Shown here piece after piece: positions 1 to 12,175 of a stretch of DNA of 64,000 nucleotides. Under the pieces are notes generated by a model. The model had not been told where the DNA came from and made no database searches. It saw nothing but the letters and a program-made list of their open reading frames with translations. Numbering within the stretch: the first letter of the stretch is position 1; the number at the start of each line of letters is the position of its first letter. The DNA is from Ligula intestinalis. Its lineage: Eukaryota > Platyhelminthes > Cestoda > Diphyllobothriidea > Diphyllobothriidae. The position numbers were made by a program, and so were the translations under genes. The stretch is taken from the NCBI GenBank assembly GCA_036362985.1, contig JAYGXS010000008.1:10753518-10817517 (forward strand). The letters run 5' to 3'.

Positions 1-1865
1 AGCCCATATTCAAGCATAGATCATAGTGTGGTTGTACGCGAATTGGCTGTATTGCTTCATTTCTCCATTGCTTCAGATGCGGCTGACTTAGGCTTGATTA
101 GGCCGGCAGCAAGTTTACTAAAGTAAAATGCATCTGACCCACCAGTCAGTGAATAATCAATTGAAATAAAGCTATCAGGTGCAATTGTAAGCATACAGTT
201 TTGTGAAAAGAACGATTTTCAGAAAATCGAGCTTTACCTTTGAATTTTAAAGAAACTCACGCTTGCCCATCGACAGGCTTGATAAAAATTGGGGAAGAGG
301 GTTGGCGCACTGGAGTGTTTGTTTGGGGAAAACAGGCAAGCAGGCGTTCACAATGGCGGAAGATATGACAAACGAGTTATGGTTAGTGTTAGTGTGAGGA
401 AAGGGGTGTCAAAAATTCAATTTTTTTGCATATTAAGAGAATTGCCCTTTCGGTAAACGTCCTTGTAGCTACTCCTAGCTTTGAATTAAAAAAGTTTTCA
501 GATTCTTCTTGAAAGAGCGCTGAATAGTGTACGAATGCATTTCGTCGATTACCTTTAACTTTATATTCTGTCTTCTGTGTTTACCGAAACGTTCAAAATA
601 AGATACTTCGTAGAAGCATTTACCAAAAATAATGAGGTCTTGGACACGTGTTGAAATTGTGTCTTCTCGAAAAAAGCACGCGTGGAGGCGTGAACTTAGT
701 TCAAATTAATGAGTAGAATCAACAAACGCCGGAATACAGGGTAAAGAAAATTTCCACTCAAAGTAGCAAACATTGTGACTGCTACAATCATTTATAATTA
801 TATGTTGCGTACTAGACGAACAAATAAAGCCTGCACCATTTTGGTTGCCGAGACCACATCTTCTCAATATCCATCATCAAGTTTTATGGCAAAGTCTACT
901 TATTGTATATAACTTACTAAGGTTTGTTAATATTACCCACCAACAGGTAATCGGAACAGAAATCACCCTTTATATAGGTGATTATGCGCTACAGTTCAGA
1001 AAAACGAAGATACCAATTACGATTTTGGTAAGGAGTAATGTTAGGCCTAATACAGGATAATATATACCCTTCCTTGTAGTTATTGCAGGATTTTATTTCG
1101 TATGCTGTTTTGATTTTTTTTTTTTTTTTTTTCTAAACGCTTGGCAACTTCATCTTATCTCAAATCCAGTCTGCATTTCGCCGAAAAGCCTCAGCACTTT
1201 ATTATCTTAACTGTTTATGCTGAAATTGCATCAAAATCTATACCCCCATAAAAGGCCCATTAATCTATCGAAGTGAACTTCAATCCATAGGTCGCTTAGT
1301 TAACAAACATAGTTGGGTTGAAACGATCTCCTCTTTTGTCAACTAGTAGGTCACATCAAAGTCCTATCAACAGTCCTGTGAGTTCAGGTTAAAAAACAGA
1401 AATTGCACTTTGTACCGTTTTTCGATTCGATCAAAACTTATCTGCATTTAATTCAAATTAAGGTTGCTGTAAGAGTAAATCAAACCATCGTCCTCTTAAT
1501 TATTTCGAAATTTTACACCTTGTAAACCAAACCGCTCCGTCGCTCATTCAACAGTTTAGGCAGAAACGCAGATGAATCGAACCACAAAATCACTTTGGCA
1601 TGTGTTCAGCTATACTGCCAGACGCGCAAAAATGCTCTCGTGGGCAGTTTCAAAATACCCTAAAAAGTGCTAATCAGACGGAATGGGAAAAACGGTCCAA
1701 TATCTGTCAACAAAATAAATTTAGATACAAAAATACTACTTTAATAGTTTTTAGCTAATCAATGCATAGGACGCACGCCAAACGCAGTTCCTTGCCAAGA
1801 TCAGCAATTAAGTATCAGCTGATGCTTCCATCTCACAGATTATGAGAGACGTTTTGATGTCTACG
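1..1865. other. No gene recognised
   Basis: AT-rich sequence. The only structure seen is a T19 run at 1114-1132. The 71-codon frame at 845 has no recognisable motif. Confidence 0.6.
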
Positions 1866-2112
1866 CGACTGCGTTTCATTGTTTAATTTTATTATTAAAC
1901 GAACAATTTTCGACAAAACTCCTTGATACAAAAAGGATTAGATTAACCTTCGCCAGCGGCTGTTTTCCTCTTTGCTATATAGCTCTTTGAGTATTTCGCG
2001 TACCACTAATAGTTTGCTCAAATATAACAATCAATTTGTAGACTGCGCGGGCTATATTTAACCTCAGATGTAGAAATCGGCTTTGATATATATTATTATA
2101 GCTTAAAATATA
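1866..2112 (+). repeat. Diverged direct repeat A, copy 1
   Basis: Shared with 3645-3890: GAGTATTTCGCGTACCA, GGGCTATATTT, the CTGTTTTCC-TTTTGC block and GGCTTTGA-GATATTATT. Identity is perhaps 65-70 percent by eye. No coding potential. Confidence 0.72.
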
Positions 2113-2954
2113 TGTTTCTATGATAAATGAAGTAGGTTATCCCAAATCATTGAAGTCTCCAGCTAAGAGGAATTAAGAAATTTAAAATGGGCGTTTATAC
2201 TTCTGATACATCTTCATGAATAGGCACAAAACAATGGAATTCTGTTTCAAAATAACAATGCTTTAGGCCGTTGCATATCACAACATTATTTATCTTCTCA
2301 GAAGCCCAGCGTCCTTTTAAAAATAGAATCTTCATCAGTGTGTTGCAACGTTCTACCCAATTCGGCATATCTGTCCACCAGACGTTGGTAGTGTTGAATT
2401 TCTTTGGAAAAATAAGTCGTTGCTAATTAAATGTTGGCGTTTTCTTTAAAATCGAAGTTGATTAGGCCCAGGATCCTTCCATTGTTCCTGCTTATCTTTG
2501 ATTCATAAGGGAGGACGTAAGCGGCGCCGCCTCTATCTCATTTTTATGCACAAAAGGACACACCTTCCGTCAAACCCACAAAATGCATGTTGACGATCTG
2601 CCCACGTGACATGTGCGTATAGTCCACATTGCAAGTGCTCAACACAAACATGAAAACGAAATGCAGTCGCTGACTAATTCCCATAGTGGCACGTGCAGAT
2701 CAAGTGAAGAAAATCAGTTATAAATTTGGCATATGTATCCGGACTTTTCCGGTAGGATAACATCATGGGATTCGCTTGGAAGTGCTCCTAGGGGGGACGT
2801 GAATTAACTAGGCTCTGAACGGCTGGACTTGCCCATGATTACGGTTGTCCGTCCTTTGTCTGCTGGGACAATCATAATTTCATCGTCCCTCTTGAATTCA
2901 CCAATGGCCATTACCGTCGTCAGATGAAAGTAAAACCAGTGGGAAATTTTGATT
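2113..2954. other. No gene recognised
   Basis: Between the two A repeats. No motif, RNA gene or transposon protein could be read. Confidence 0.6.
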
Positions 2955-3027
2955 GTCACCATTTTTTTTGCTGAAAGTTCGATATTATCATCAAAATAAA
3001 GTTCTCATCACCATCATCATCAATATC
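2955..3027 (+). mobile_element. CR1-like LINE 3' tail (very short copy)
   Basis: TTTGCTGAAAGTTCGATATT, ATCATCAAAATAAAGTTCTC and a (CAT)-type tail match the 3' end of the LINE at 15630-15690. It is a severely 5'-truncated insertion. Confidence 0.78.
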
Positions 3028-3644
3028 GGTTGGCGTAACAGGACAGACAAACTATTGACCTGTGAGAGGATGAGTCATGTTAGGTTCGTGAGCGAAGCAG
3101 CAGGGCGAAAAAGGGCAGCCTCGAAGGACCCAGGAGCAAATCCAAACGGATTCCATCATGAAATCCTACTGGAAAAATCCGGATACATATGCCGGATTTA
3201 TACCAGATTTTGTCCACTTTGCTACCACGGTCCTAAAACAGGGAGTGGAAGGCTACTGTGCACATTAGTTGTTCTTGTATCGTTATCTTGCCTAAACAAG
3301 CATGGTTTAATGGAATGAATTGCCTCTGAGAGAATGCGCAACGTTGTGAAATCTGCCGCGCAAAGTCCATGACGCTTTTGGCTTTCAAGTTGTAAAATTC
3401 TCATGTTTCTCTCTCTCTCTATCCTGCCACATTTCTCGCCCTGGACCGGCTCCACCAAACTCGCACGGCCGACCAGCCCCGCTTTATCTTCTCGGCCCCT
3501 ACTCCCCTTCCTTCATCCCATGAGCCACCCACCTTAAAGTAGGGCCCCAAGAATAAAGCTTACATTTACTCGCCAACTGCTCTCGTTTCAACTCCTTTAA
3601 CGTACTTAGATTTGGATAGTCACGGCATGGTTTGGTCAGACACT
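3028..3644. other. No gene recognised
   Basis: Short frames on both strands (2953-3318 plus, 3222-3458 minus) overlap each other and lack any motif. A (CT)5 run lies at about 3409. Confidence 0.55.
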
Positions 3645-3890
3645 CGCGTTTCGCTGTGTGCTTTTGCTATTAATTCAGCAATTTTTGACAAAGGGATTTG
3701 ATTAACTTACGCCTAGGACTGTTTTCCCTTTTGCGATATATCACCAAGACTGAGTATTTCGCGTACCATTCATAGTTCTCCCAGACACACCGACGGGCAA
3801 ACCAGACTAGATGGGCTATATTTCATGTCGGATGTAGTCTTATGTAATAAGGGGCTTTGAGAGATATTATTGTTGTTATTATTTAAAGCA
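3645..3890 (+). repeat. Diverged direct repeat A, copy 2
   Basis: This is the partner of 1866-2112, with GAGTATTTCGCGTACCATTC at 3757 and GATGGGCTATATTTCATGTC at 3808. Short indels separate the copies. Confidence 0.72.
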
Positions 3891-4493
3891 AAGTTTCCCG
3901 GTTGCAAATTTGTAGATGGCGAAAACAGTAGGATTTATTGGATCCACAAAATTTCGGGAGAGCTCATCAGTTGCGTCCATTCCACTGCATGGTGAGCGTA
4001 ACGAATGTGAAAAAATGCAAGATTGAATTGGTACAGAAAGGTCATAGGGCATAGTCAAGAAGGAGAATTAGTAACGTAAGAGAGTTGACACAAGATGGAA
4101 AGAGAAATAAAGTGAAAGGAGTTAACAGAAAAAATGTCAGTGTACTGTGTAAATCTGGGAGCCATGTGTTACCAAGGCAAGGTTTGGTTAATCACACGCT
4201 CCAACTGTCTACATAGGTCAGGTTTAGACCGTCTTCTATAGGCTGCCTCCAGGTAACGCAAGGTAGGAATTGTTAGTTCTCGAACAAGTACTTGGAAGGA
4301 AGTTTTAGGGTCATCAGCATGACCGTGTCTAGCAAGTCTTCTGTAATAGACGACCGAGGGGTTAGATTTCCTCTTTGACTAGCCAACTTGGCAAGTGCTC
4401 CTTGGCACTGGCTGACAGTTGCCTTTGCATCGTGCTTGCGTTCGCTGTTGAAACACCACAAAGATATATTTATTTCTAAAGCGGAGGCATGGT

Positions 4494-5530
4494 GTGGTTA
4501 TCCTTCATTGCAAAGATTACCCCAATAAAATGGGAGGCATCTTAAATTATTCCAGCAAATTTCGTCTTGAATTGCAATGCAAAGAAAAAAATAAGGCACT
4601 GGAAGTCTCAGCTTGGAAAACTATTAAGCTTCTGTTGGAAAATAATTTTATTGATACCAAAAATACTTTATCCCTAAAACCTAGAGGTGCCTATATTTCA
4701 CGATTCAACGTATGGTCAAAAACCCATAAAAATGGTTTCCACTTACGACTCATTCTTTTCATGGACTACTGCATTGGCTAGTAAAGGGCTTAGAGCCAAT
4801 TTGCAGGAAATTTTCTGCTTGTACATTAAGAGAAAGTTCCCATTTTATCAACGGAATCATGCACCGTAATATATCTAATAAATGCATAATATCCTTGAAC
4901 GTTGAGTCATTATTCACCAACGTCCCCCTGGACGAAACCATAGACATCATGGATCCAATAAATCTGCATATTGTTAGTATCTCAAAATATACGTTTCCAT
5001 GGTCCCAATCATTAAAAAATCTTAAGTCAACAAGTCAATGGAGGCCTTCAATATGTCTTTTGCGCTTATGTGACCCATTTAATCCAGATGAAACGCATAT
5101 TAAGCCGATCTGTAATCTTTTCCAACGGACATACCGTGGCAGGGTGGATTACGATGGCGCACAGCCATCGCGCACAGTCGAACACAAATATTAAATGTGT
5201 TTTGTAATTTCCCATGACCAAAAGCTCAAACAGTAATTTCCAAAGCAATGTTCTCGACAAACTTGTGAAACATTGTTGTGCAGCAGCTTTGAAAGTTAAA
5301 TGTTCGCAGTCATCCTTTTAGGTAATTCCTACAAGCGTATGTTTTTTATTAAGCCCTTCATGCTACGCTCTCTACCATTTCCAAAAACAATTAACGAACA
5401 TATTAGGCGAAAACAAATTCGGTGTCTTTGTTCAAAGTTCCACGGGAGAATAAACAGCGGTGAGCTATCTAGTGCGCTTCAAATATTCTGCCACGTTGAT
5501 ACTACTAACCTACTCCAACGCTGGTGATAA
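4494..5530 (+). pseudogene. Degenerate PLE reverse transcriptase
   Basis: Fragments in shifting frames give CKDYPNKMGGILNYSSKF, then LKPRGAYISRFNVWSKTHK (the RFYG-x-PKTHK motif of PLE RTs, altered), NISNKCIISLNVESLFTNVP (motif A, with Asp changed to Asn in this copy) and a tail that no longer shows a YxDD motif. Several stops and frameshifts are present, so it is an old inactive copy. The region 4000-4490 just upstream may be the rest of its 5' part, but I cannot read a protein there. Confidence 0.8.
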
Positions 5531-5830
5531 CATCTCTGATACCTCAGAAGTTCAGGTCTGCACGTGACTTGTAGGGAGAAGGGAAATGGGACGCGGAATT
5601 TTATTCCCGTAATCGGTACGGTTACACACCGTAAGTGCACAAAGGACATTTAAAATGCAAATGCTAACAGTCTAATAGAGCCCCTTATCTGCGTGTCATC
5701 ACGTGACGTATAAATGGCTGTCAAACAGAATAGAGAATAACTGCAAGCTACTCTGCGGCGATTCCAAAGTCCCAATTGTTAATCAGAGTAATTTTCTCTT
5801 CTTTAAAGCGCCTCCCCGCCAGCTGCAAGC
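5500..5830 (+). repeat. Direct repeat B, copy 1 (after the PLE remnant)
   Basis: GTTGATACTACTAACCTACT, GGGACGCGGAATTTTATTCC, ATCGGTACGGTTACACACCG, CTGCAAGCTACTCTGCGGCG and TTCTTTAAAGCGCC are found again at 7130-7455 in the same order. Confidence 0.82.
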
Positions 5831-6484
5831 ATTCTTGTGGGTGTTTGTTGTCGAGGCGCTCGCTCGCTCCCTCTGTCTCTCGCTCTTTTGTCCAAACATG
5901 CTTACACCTTCGAATCTGGCTGTAAATTAGTCTTTCTGCTGCCCTTGACCTGCGGCGAGGGGATTATATGCTGTGCCCTATCTCATGCTATAAACTGATA
6001 TTAGGCGAAGATTGGTGAGTAAAACTGGTGTTGGACGGTGGATTCCCAGCAGATGCGTGTGTTGCACTACTTTTGCCGACCCGGTGGACCGGAGGATGAT
6101 ATGTTCTCAAATTAGATGGCACCCCTAATCTGCAGTGCGGACCACATCATGTTCTCGGTTCATGCGTGCTCTTTTCCATAAGAAAGACGAAGGATCCTGC
6201 GGAGAAGGGTATTAACATTTACTTGAGTCAACAAATAAAACTGTTAGTCCTTCAGGCATCGGTTCGTAGAACGCGCACTGGGTTTACTTTCTTGGGTTGA
6301 TTGATGAAAATAATGACTTGGGTGGTATTCCCCCTTCCTTTATTTTGCCATGACATCTTTGCTGCAGCGAGAAATAATGATTTCGAAGTACAGGTGACTG
6401 TGCTGATGCGTGCTTTTCACCCTTTCTCTCCATCACTGAGAAGAAGAAGTGTAGACGGTCGCTGGCGAAGCCGAGACTTATGGA
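5831..6484. other. No gene recognised
   Basis: Sequence between repeat B copy 1 and the dispersed repeat at 6485. A GCTCGCTCGCTCCCTCTGTC low-complexity run is at about 5859. Confidence 0.55.
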
Positions 6485-6725
6485 CAATGCCAAAGGCGTT
6501 TTTTACTGTCCACCCCCTTAACACAGTTCCATTACTGGCAACGCCACATGTTCTGCATCATAGCTGTGTACAAGGAGGGATTTCAAAGGTGTTTACCTTT
6601 ATTTTCCCAATAAAACTGAACTGAACATAATCACTTTAAGAGTTTCTCATATACGGTTTTCCCTCTTATGGGATAACAACATGTAAGGAAGCCCAAGGCG
6701 AAGCCGGGCTTCCGCGCTAGTGTAT
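6485..6725 (+). repeat. Dispersed repeat with AATAAAACTGAAC tail, plus copy
   Basis: About 240 bases (TTTTTTACTGTCCACC ... ACATGTTCTGCATC ... AATAAAACTGAACTGAAC ... AAGGCGAAGCCGGGCTTCCG) match the reverse complement of 23335-23575. It looks like a truncated non-LTR or SINE 3' end with a (TGAAC)n-like tail, plus a further shared 100 bases after the tail. Confidence 0.82.
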
Positions 6726-7124
6726 AATAAAATTGTATAAGTATTAGAACACGCAACAATCTTTAGTACGGCTGTGTGAATGTAAACATTCGTGGTAGCG
6801 ATTTTCGTCCACCCAGTTGGTTTAGTTTGAAGTCCTTTTGAGAGCACCCGTCCGACATTGCCTGGAAACCATAATAAACGCACGATTTCTCAGCTTTGTC
6901 CCGACGGAAATTGTTCATGACATTATTTGCGTATATGGCCACCGCAGTAAAAAAATTCTAAAAAGCTCATGTATGAACCAGTGTTCATTAAGGCCTGGCC
7001 CAAAAACGTTTCAGCTAACTAACTAACTAACCTCAAAGAGGTAAACTATATGTCATGATCAGCATTAGGAGTACTTTGTCCTTAGTCCCTTTCTAACTGT
7101 GAATCAGACTTGGCCTGCGAGACG
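6726..7124. other. No gene recognised
   Basis: No motif on either strand. A short TAACTAACTAACTAACC run is at about 7015. Confidence 0.55.
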
Positions 7125-7455
7125 CCGCGTTGATACTAGTAACTAATTTTCACCGCTGGTGATGGTATCCCTGCTAATTTAGAAAATAAGTTCAATGCGT
7201 GACATGTAGGGAGGGTGATGGGATGCGGAATTTTACCCGTTATCGGTACGGTTTCACACCCTGAATGCTAAGAAGACACTTGAAAATGCAAATGCGCACG
7301 ATCTAAGAGAGTCCCCTATGAATCTATCATCACGTGAGGTAAGCGTAAGCGTAGAAATGGCCGTAACGCAAAATAAAGACTAACTGCAAGCTACTCTGCA
7401 GCGATCCCAAAGTCCCAGTTGTTGTTCAGAGTAATTCACTCTTCTTTAAAGCACC
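7125..7455 (+). repeat. Direct repeat B, copy 2
   Basis: GTTGATACTAGTAACTAATT, GGGATGCGGAATTTTACCCG, ATCGGTACGGTTTCACACCC, CTGCAAGCTACTCTGCAGCG and TTCTTTAAAGCACC match copy 1. It could be a terminal repeat of the decayed PLE at 4.5-5.5 kb, but no element links the two copies. Confidence 0.82.
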
Positions 7456-8197
7456 CTTTTAAAGTTGAATGGGTGTTCTTTTTCTAACATGCAAAGCTTA
7501 TGTTTAGTCAGTGTGCTCCGCAGTTAGTACGTTTTTAATGATAAACTGTAGCAGGAGTGTAAAAAGGTTTGAGATATTTGAACAGAAACGGTGATATATT
7601 TGTATTTTGCGCTGAGACCATCCCGCTTACAATTTTGATATACGGCGTTTACTCGAATTATGGAACCTCCGATACACGCTCAGGTCCCCTTCAGCCGCAA
7701 GCCTCTTGAAAATGCACCCGAAATGGCCATTCCCGTCCGCAGGGAATACAAGCGCGTTATGTTTGGCTCGAAGTTTATGAACTTAACTTTTGCGCATAAA
7801 AGCTCTGACTATATGCACAAGATTTAAGACTTAAAATGGAAGCTAAACATGCATAGAAAAGCTTGAAGAATTTTCACGGATATATTTTGAGGTTGGAAAG
7901 GTCTTGTCATTTTGCCTGTTCTGTGGCTTTCTTTAAACTATTAACGCCGAGAGACCACAGCCATTCTGGATTTTTGCTTGCTTTCGGGGCAGATTATCAC
8001 TATCCTCAGTGGGGTTTGCCCTGAAATACGAAATCAAATTCTGGATAAGAAAACATCTTCAAATAGAAGGGCTAGTTAGGGCCCTTATCCGTCTGTGATT
8101 TTCAGGCTAAATAGAGATCGCATATAAACATTTAGGAATGATCACATATGCGCCTTCTCAAACCGGACAAGAGACCATGAACCGAGCTCAGTACAGA

Positions 8198-8590
8198 TGA
8201 CGGTTGGAACCTGCCTCGCTGACTCACGCTGGCTTCGTTGCCAAAAGCCGCGCAAGTTCGGTGTGTACGTGCGCCGGCTCAACGCCTACGCACTGTGTCT
8301 GCCAACAGCTACGAGAGGTTCCGCGATGTCCTGCTTCTCCTATGCACCCCCGATTATCGCGGCTCAGTAAGCTCAGTGCGGCTCAGTGCTTCAGCCAATA
8401 GATGCGCGTATCTCCACCGCCCAGCCGTCTCGGGTCCACTGCACCGAACACACAACTTGGTGAACCGACTCGGCGTGCACAACTCCGCCTGTGTACTCTC
8501 GATTTTCTGGCAGTAAAGCTTCTGTCCTCCTACACCGTCTGGGGAACCTACTGTTTGTCGAAATCACAACTTGCGACATGACAACTCTAA
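8198..8590 (+). mobile_element. Solo LTR-like insertion (family Z relative)
   Basis: GCGTGCACAACTCCGCCTGT, ATTTTCTGGCAGTAAAGCTT and CACCGTCTGG match the 3' third of the LTR at 45188-45495. The stretch interrupts tandem unit 0: unit sequence is present on both sides and contiguous in unit 1. The 5' part is too diverged to align. Confidence 0.65.
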
Positions 8591-9079
8591 ATTCCATAGA
8601 TCAATAGGGTAAGGTGTAATGTTATTGTTGCAGTTAGCAGTTAGTATTATCCGCAAATTTATGTTGAATAGAATGCCTACAGTTTAGATATATTTTCGAT
8701 AACTTTTGTCCCTCTGGGATTTGAGTGAACTCCTATGTTCCCACTTGCGTTCTACATAAAAACTAGTCACCTACGAATTCCCTGCTGTGAATTTGTGTCC
8801 ACTGTATGATAGTGCTGGGAGTTTAGATGAAGTCTCTGCCCTGTGATAGACAGAACATTGATATATTAAAAGATCGGTTTCCGAAAAAAGCCTAATTTAA
8901 CCTATGCAGATCAAGATTGGTGTTAAGATGACCAAGCAAGTCATCCAGACAGATAGACATCCGAGGTCACATGAAAAGGCCAGTCCGGCACATACAGAGC
9001 GGGCCAAGCCACGCGACCTTCAAAGGGCGGATATTAGGCTAGGACAAAGGAGGCACGAGCGAGCGAGCGAGACTGCTAA

Positions 9080-9415
9080 GAGCTGCTATCAGTGAGGTCA
9101 TGCTGAGGACAGATGCACAGGCGCGCGTTAGCGAGGGCGCTCACGGCCATTTGGAGAACCAATGGGGAGCAAGGACGATTGTCCCTTAAATAGCGAGACT
9201 GCGAGCAGAACGGGGACTATGTTGTTGGATACGCTATCGACGATCCGAGACTGTTCCCAAAGTAAGTCCGACCACGGAAGGCAAGCTGCTGGACACACGG
9301 AAACAGAGTTGATATACTTGTACAACTGACAGTAAAGTACTAGCTGTTATCCTGTTCTGCCTTCTCTTCATAACACGTACTCGGGGTCATAGCCAGTGTT
9401 GACAGATGTAGGCCC
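9080..9415 (+). mobile_element. LTR, family X, copy 1
   Basis: GAGGGCGCTCACGG, CCCTTAAATAGCGAGACTGC (TATA-like) and GCTGTTATCCTGTTCTGCCT ... GTTGACA match copies at 42 and 43 kb. It sits inside tandem unit 0. Confidence 0.75.
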
Positions 9416-10029
9416 TTTGCCTCACCTGTACGTTTTCGTTTTAATTAACACAATTTTTTGTTTGACCGCACGACTTGAGATACACACGTTCGCTTTCCAC
9501 AGCACGTGGAGTCTTCTAAACATTTCCTGCTTATACCATTGAACCTCTCACAGTATTCAAACCTCACCGGCTGCTGTTATATTACCCGTCAACAAAATCA
9601 TTTGATGGTGATCATCCCCGGGCTCAGGATCAACCTCCGGTGATTCAAACATTAGAGCTGCTTCGCATTCATTCCGACTTTTAACGGACGAGCATTGATC
9701 CCACGCTATAAATTCATCATTCAGCAAGTCAATTTCCTGGCTACTGCACTCAAGGATCGTGGGGATCTAGTGAGTCGTATCTTTTATTGACGTTATCTTT
9801 TTTATGCAATTTTTCATCTTTTTCCACTAGCGTAGTGCGGTAATTTAGTCACTGCAAGTTAGCCCTACACTAGGATATTTTTGTTATGTCTCTGCTAAAA
9901 CGGGTTTTATACATTTTGTAGATTTAGCTGCTACACACAGAAACACACTAGGTTACAACAATTGGCCTTGCAAAACAACGCGTGGGCGTATAAAGGGATA
10001 CATTTAAAGGAAACTTAATCACTAGAAGA

Positions 10030-12175
10030 AGACACCCATCTCCGTCCTCTCCCACCTTTGATGACTGGAGGCGCTCGGCTATTAAAAAAAACATGCGAAT
10101 TTGGTGCTATTTGTTGGCAACCAAATTATCTGATAATGGGTGCCATTATCTGCGAAATAAAAGTGCTGATTGCTATTTTTGTAAACATTGCACGGCCCTT
10201 AGAGTCTTCGTAATAGAGTTCCTCCTCAAATTGGAACAAGTTATCAACTACTTAGGAGGAACAACTGTTAACTAAAGAACTGTATTCAACAAACTGTTAC
10301 GAATAGAAGAGGAAAACCACATGAGCTTAGGTAAAGCTGCAGCCAGAATGACGTATTTGGCCTCTAAACATGAAAACATGAGGACGGTAATTGTGCACAA
10401 TACCGGTGTATTGCCAGCGAAACTCCAGGTCTAAGGACGATTGGTATCGTTTATTTTTCTGTAAAATTTAAGATTAAAGGTTGACAGATATGAACGTTAG
10501 GATCGAATATGGGATAAGAGTCAGCGCATATTTTGCTTTAAGACTGGGTTTTGTTTGGTCTTGCGTTGCGCTCAGGAAAAAAAGGAATACTTACCATCCT
10601 CGAAATATTCAAAAGTGCCATATTCGTATTCCCCTGTCCTATTAAGGGCCCATATAATTAATCCTAACCGGTATCGGTACCTTCTTAAGCATTGTGAGCA
10701 GTTTGCTGCACGGCCTTGTCATCCTCTTCTCATGCCTTGGTTTTCATGGTTATGCGTCTTCGTGTGTGTGCTTAACCGCAGGCCAACGGTAGTGCCTGTG
10801 CAGCGATAACCTTGACTGGCGTCCAATCTTCTAGAAAAAAAAACCTGCACAAACGGATCTTATACCGTAGTCGGCGTCCGATTGGGATAAAGATTTGCCT
10901 AGAAATTGCTGATTTGAATCTTCTTTTTCATTTGAAAAAAAAACGGAGAATATACAGGAGTTGCTGCGTGTACGTCTGTCCGGTTCTTTACTTTCTTTAA
11001 AAAACGCGCTTCAAATGGTCAGAGTGTCGGGCCAGAGTTCTTCCTTGAAATTTCTCTTCTGTACGACTAACTACTGATGACCGCTCAGGCAACCGAGGTT
11101 GCGTGATTGCTGTGGGCTAAAATCAGCTTGTTGTTCACTGTCAGGGATAAAGGACGCTGGCTTATCAACTCAGAGAGGCGCTATTTTGTCCCTTAGGAAT
11201 TTTCCGCGGGCTATAGTCCAACGCATTAGCTTTACAGGGCACAACCAAAGCAATGTATTGCAAATAAAAGGCATGACTATCAGGCCAGACTGAATTAAAG
11301 TTTTTTTAATTGGATCACCCTGTTTATTAGCTAGCAAAGAGGAGCAAGGCTGAACGTGGGGCTGCTCTTAGGTGCCAATAAAAATTCCTGGAATACGAGT
11401 ATTCTCTCGCATTCGTGAAAAATAACGGAGTTTGATCATTTTGCGGATACTATTAATCAAGAAGTGAAAGTTATTTTGGGGCAAAATTGTACAGTGAATA
11501 AAAAGTTTCGTTGAATTTCAATCAAAAAATGCCATGTTCATATTTCAGAGTTCGGAAAACATTTTCAGCAAGCATGCCGCGCATCCCAAATCAGCCATTC
11601 ACCATTTTCCCAAAACCAATTATTCAGAGAGAATACTTTCTTGTAATATGCCTATCGTCGCAGATAATTGCTATCCTTTGTAAGGTTTGCACTTAAGCAA
11701 CCTGAAATACGGGACAAAATTGAGATTTGGAAATATATTCGAAAACAACTACCGCTTAGTACAATTTTCAGTCTGTGATTTGCAGGCTAAATTGGGATCG
11801 CACAGAAGTATTTGGGAAGTTGGCCTTTCAAATCGGACATGGCCACATGAAGCACTCTCAGTTCGGATAATTGTGCTACATTTCACGAAAAAATATGATA
11901 AGCTTTAATGTTAAGGGTGTAGTTGGCTTAAGGTATTACTACTTATTGGCTTAAATTAACTGTACTCATATTTTTCCTATTGCGTTTTACATGCAAATGT
12001 GTCGCCCGTGAACACACCTCTGTGAACTGGTGTTTGCTGTATGAAAGTACTGTGAGTTTGGAGTAGGCTTCGGCTGTGTGATAGAAGGAACCACGGCGGA
12101 TTGAAATATCGGTTTCTGAAAAACACGAAGTTAACCGACTCAGAAGATGACATGCTTTGAACACGACCATCTCTC
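10030..12175 (+). repeat. Tandem array unit 1 (about 2.15 kb)
   Basis: Landmarks in order: GACATGCGAATTTGGTG-like start, CTTAGAGTCTTCGTAATAGA (10198), TCTTCTAGAAAAAAA block (10827), GGTTGCGTGATTGCTGTGGG (11097), TTTTCCGCGGGCTATAG (11199), GGCATGACTATCAGGCCAGA (11270), GTCTGTGATTTGCAGGCTAA (11772) and ATCGGTTTCTGAAAAACACG (12108). All recur in the same order in units 2 and 3. No convincing protein. Confidence 0.82.

Larger units (their letters stand above)
7930..10030 (+). repeat. Tandem array unit 0 (partial, carries two LTR insertions)
   Basis: 7930-8197 and 8600-8935 align with the second half of unit 1 (GTCTGTGATTTTCAGGCTAA at 8092; ATCGGTTTCCGAAAAAAG at 8873). The intervening 8198-8590 and following 8935-10030 are LTR-type insertions and unassigned sequence. 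No gene seen. Confidence 0.7.
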
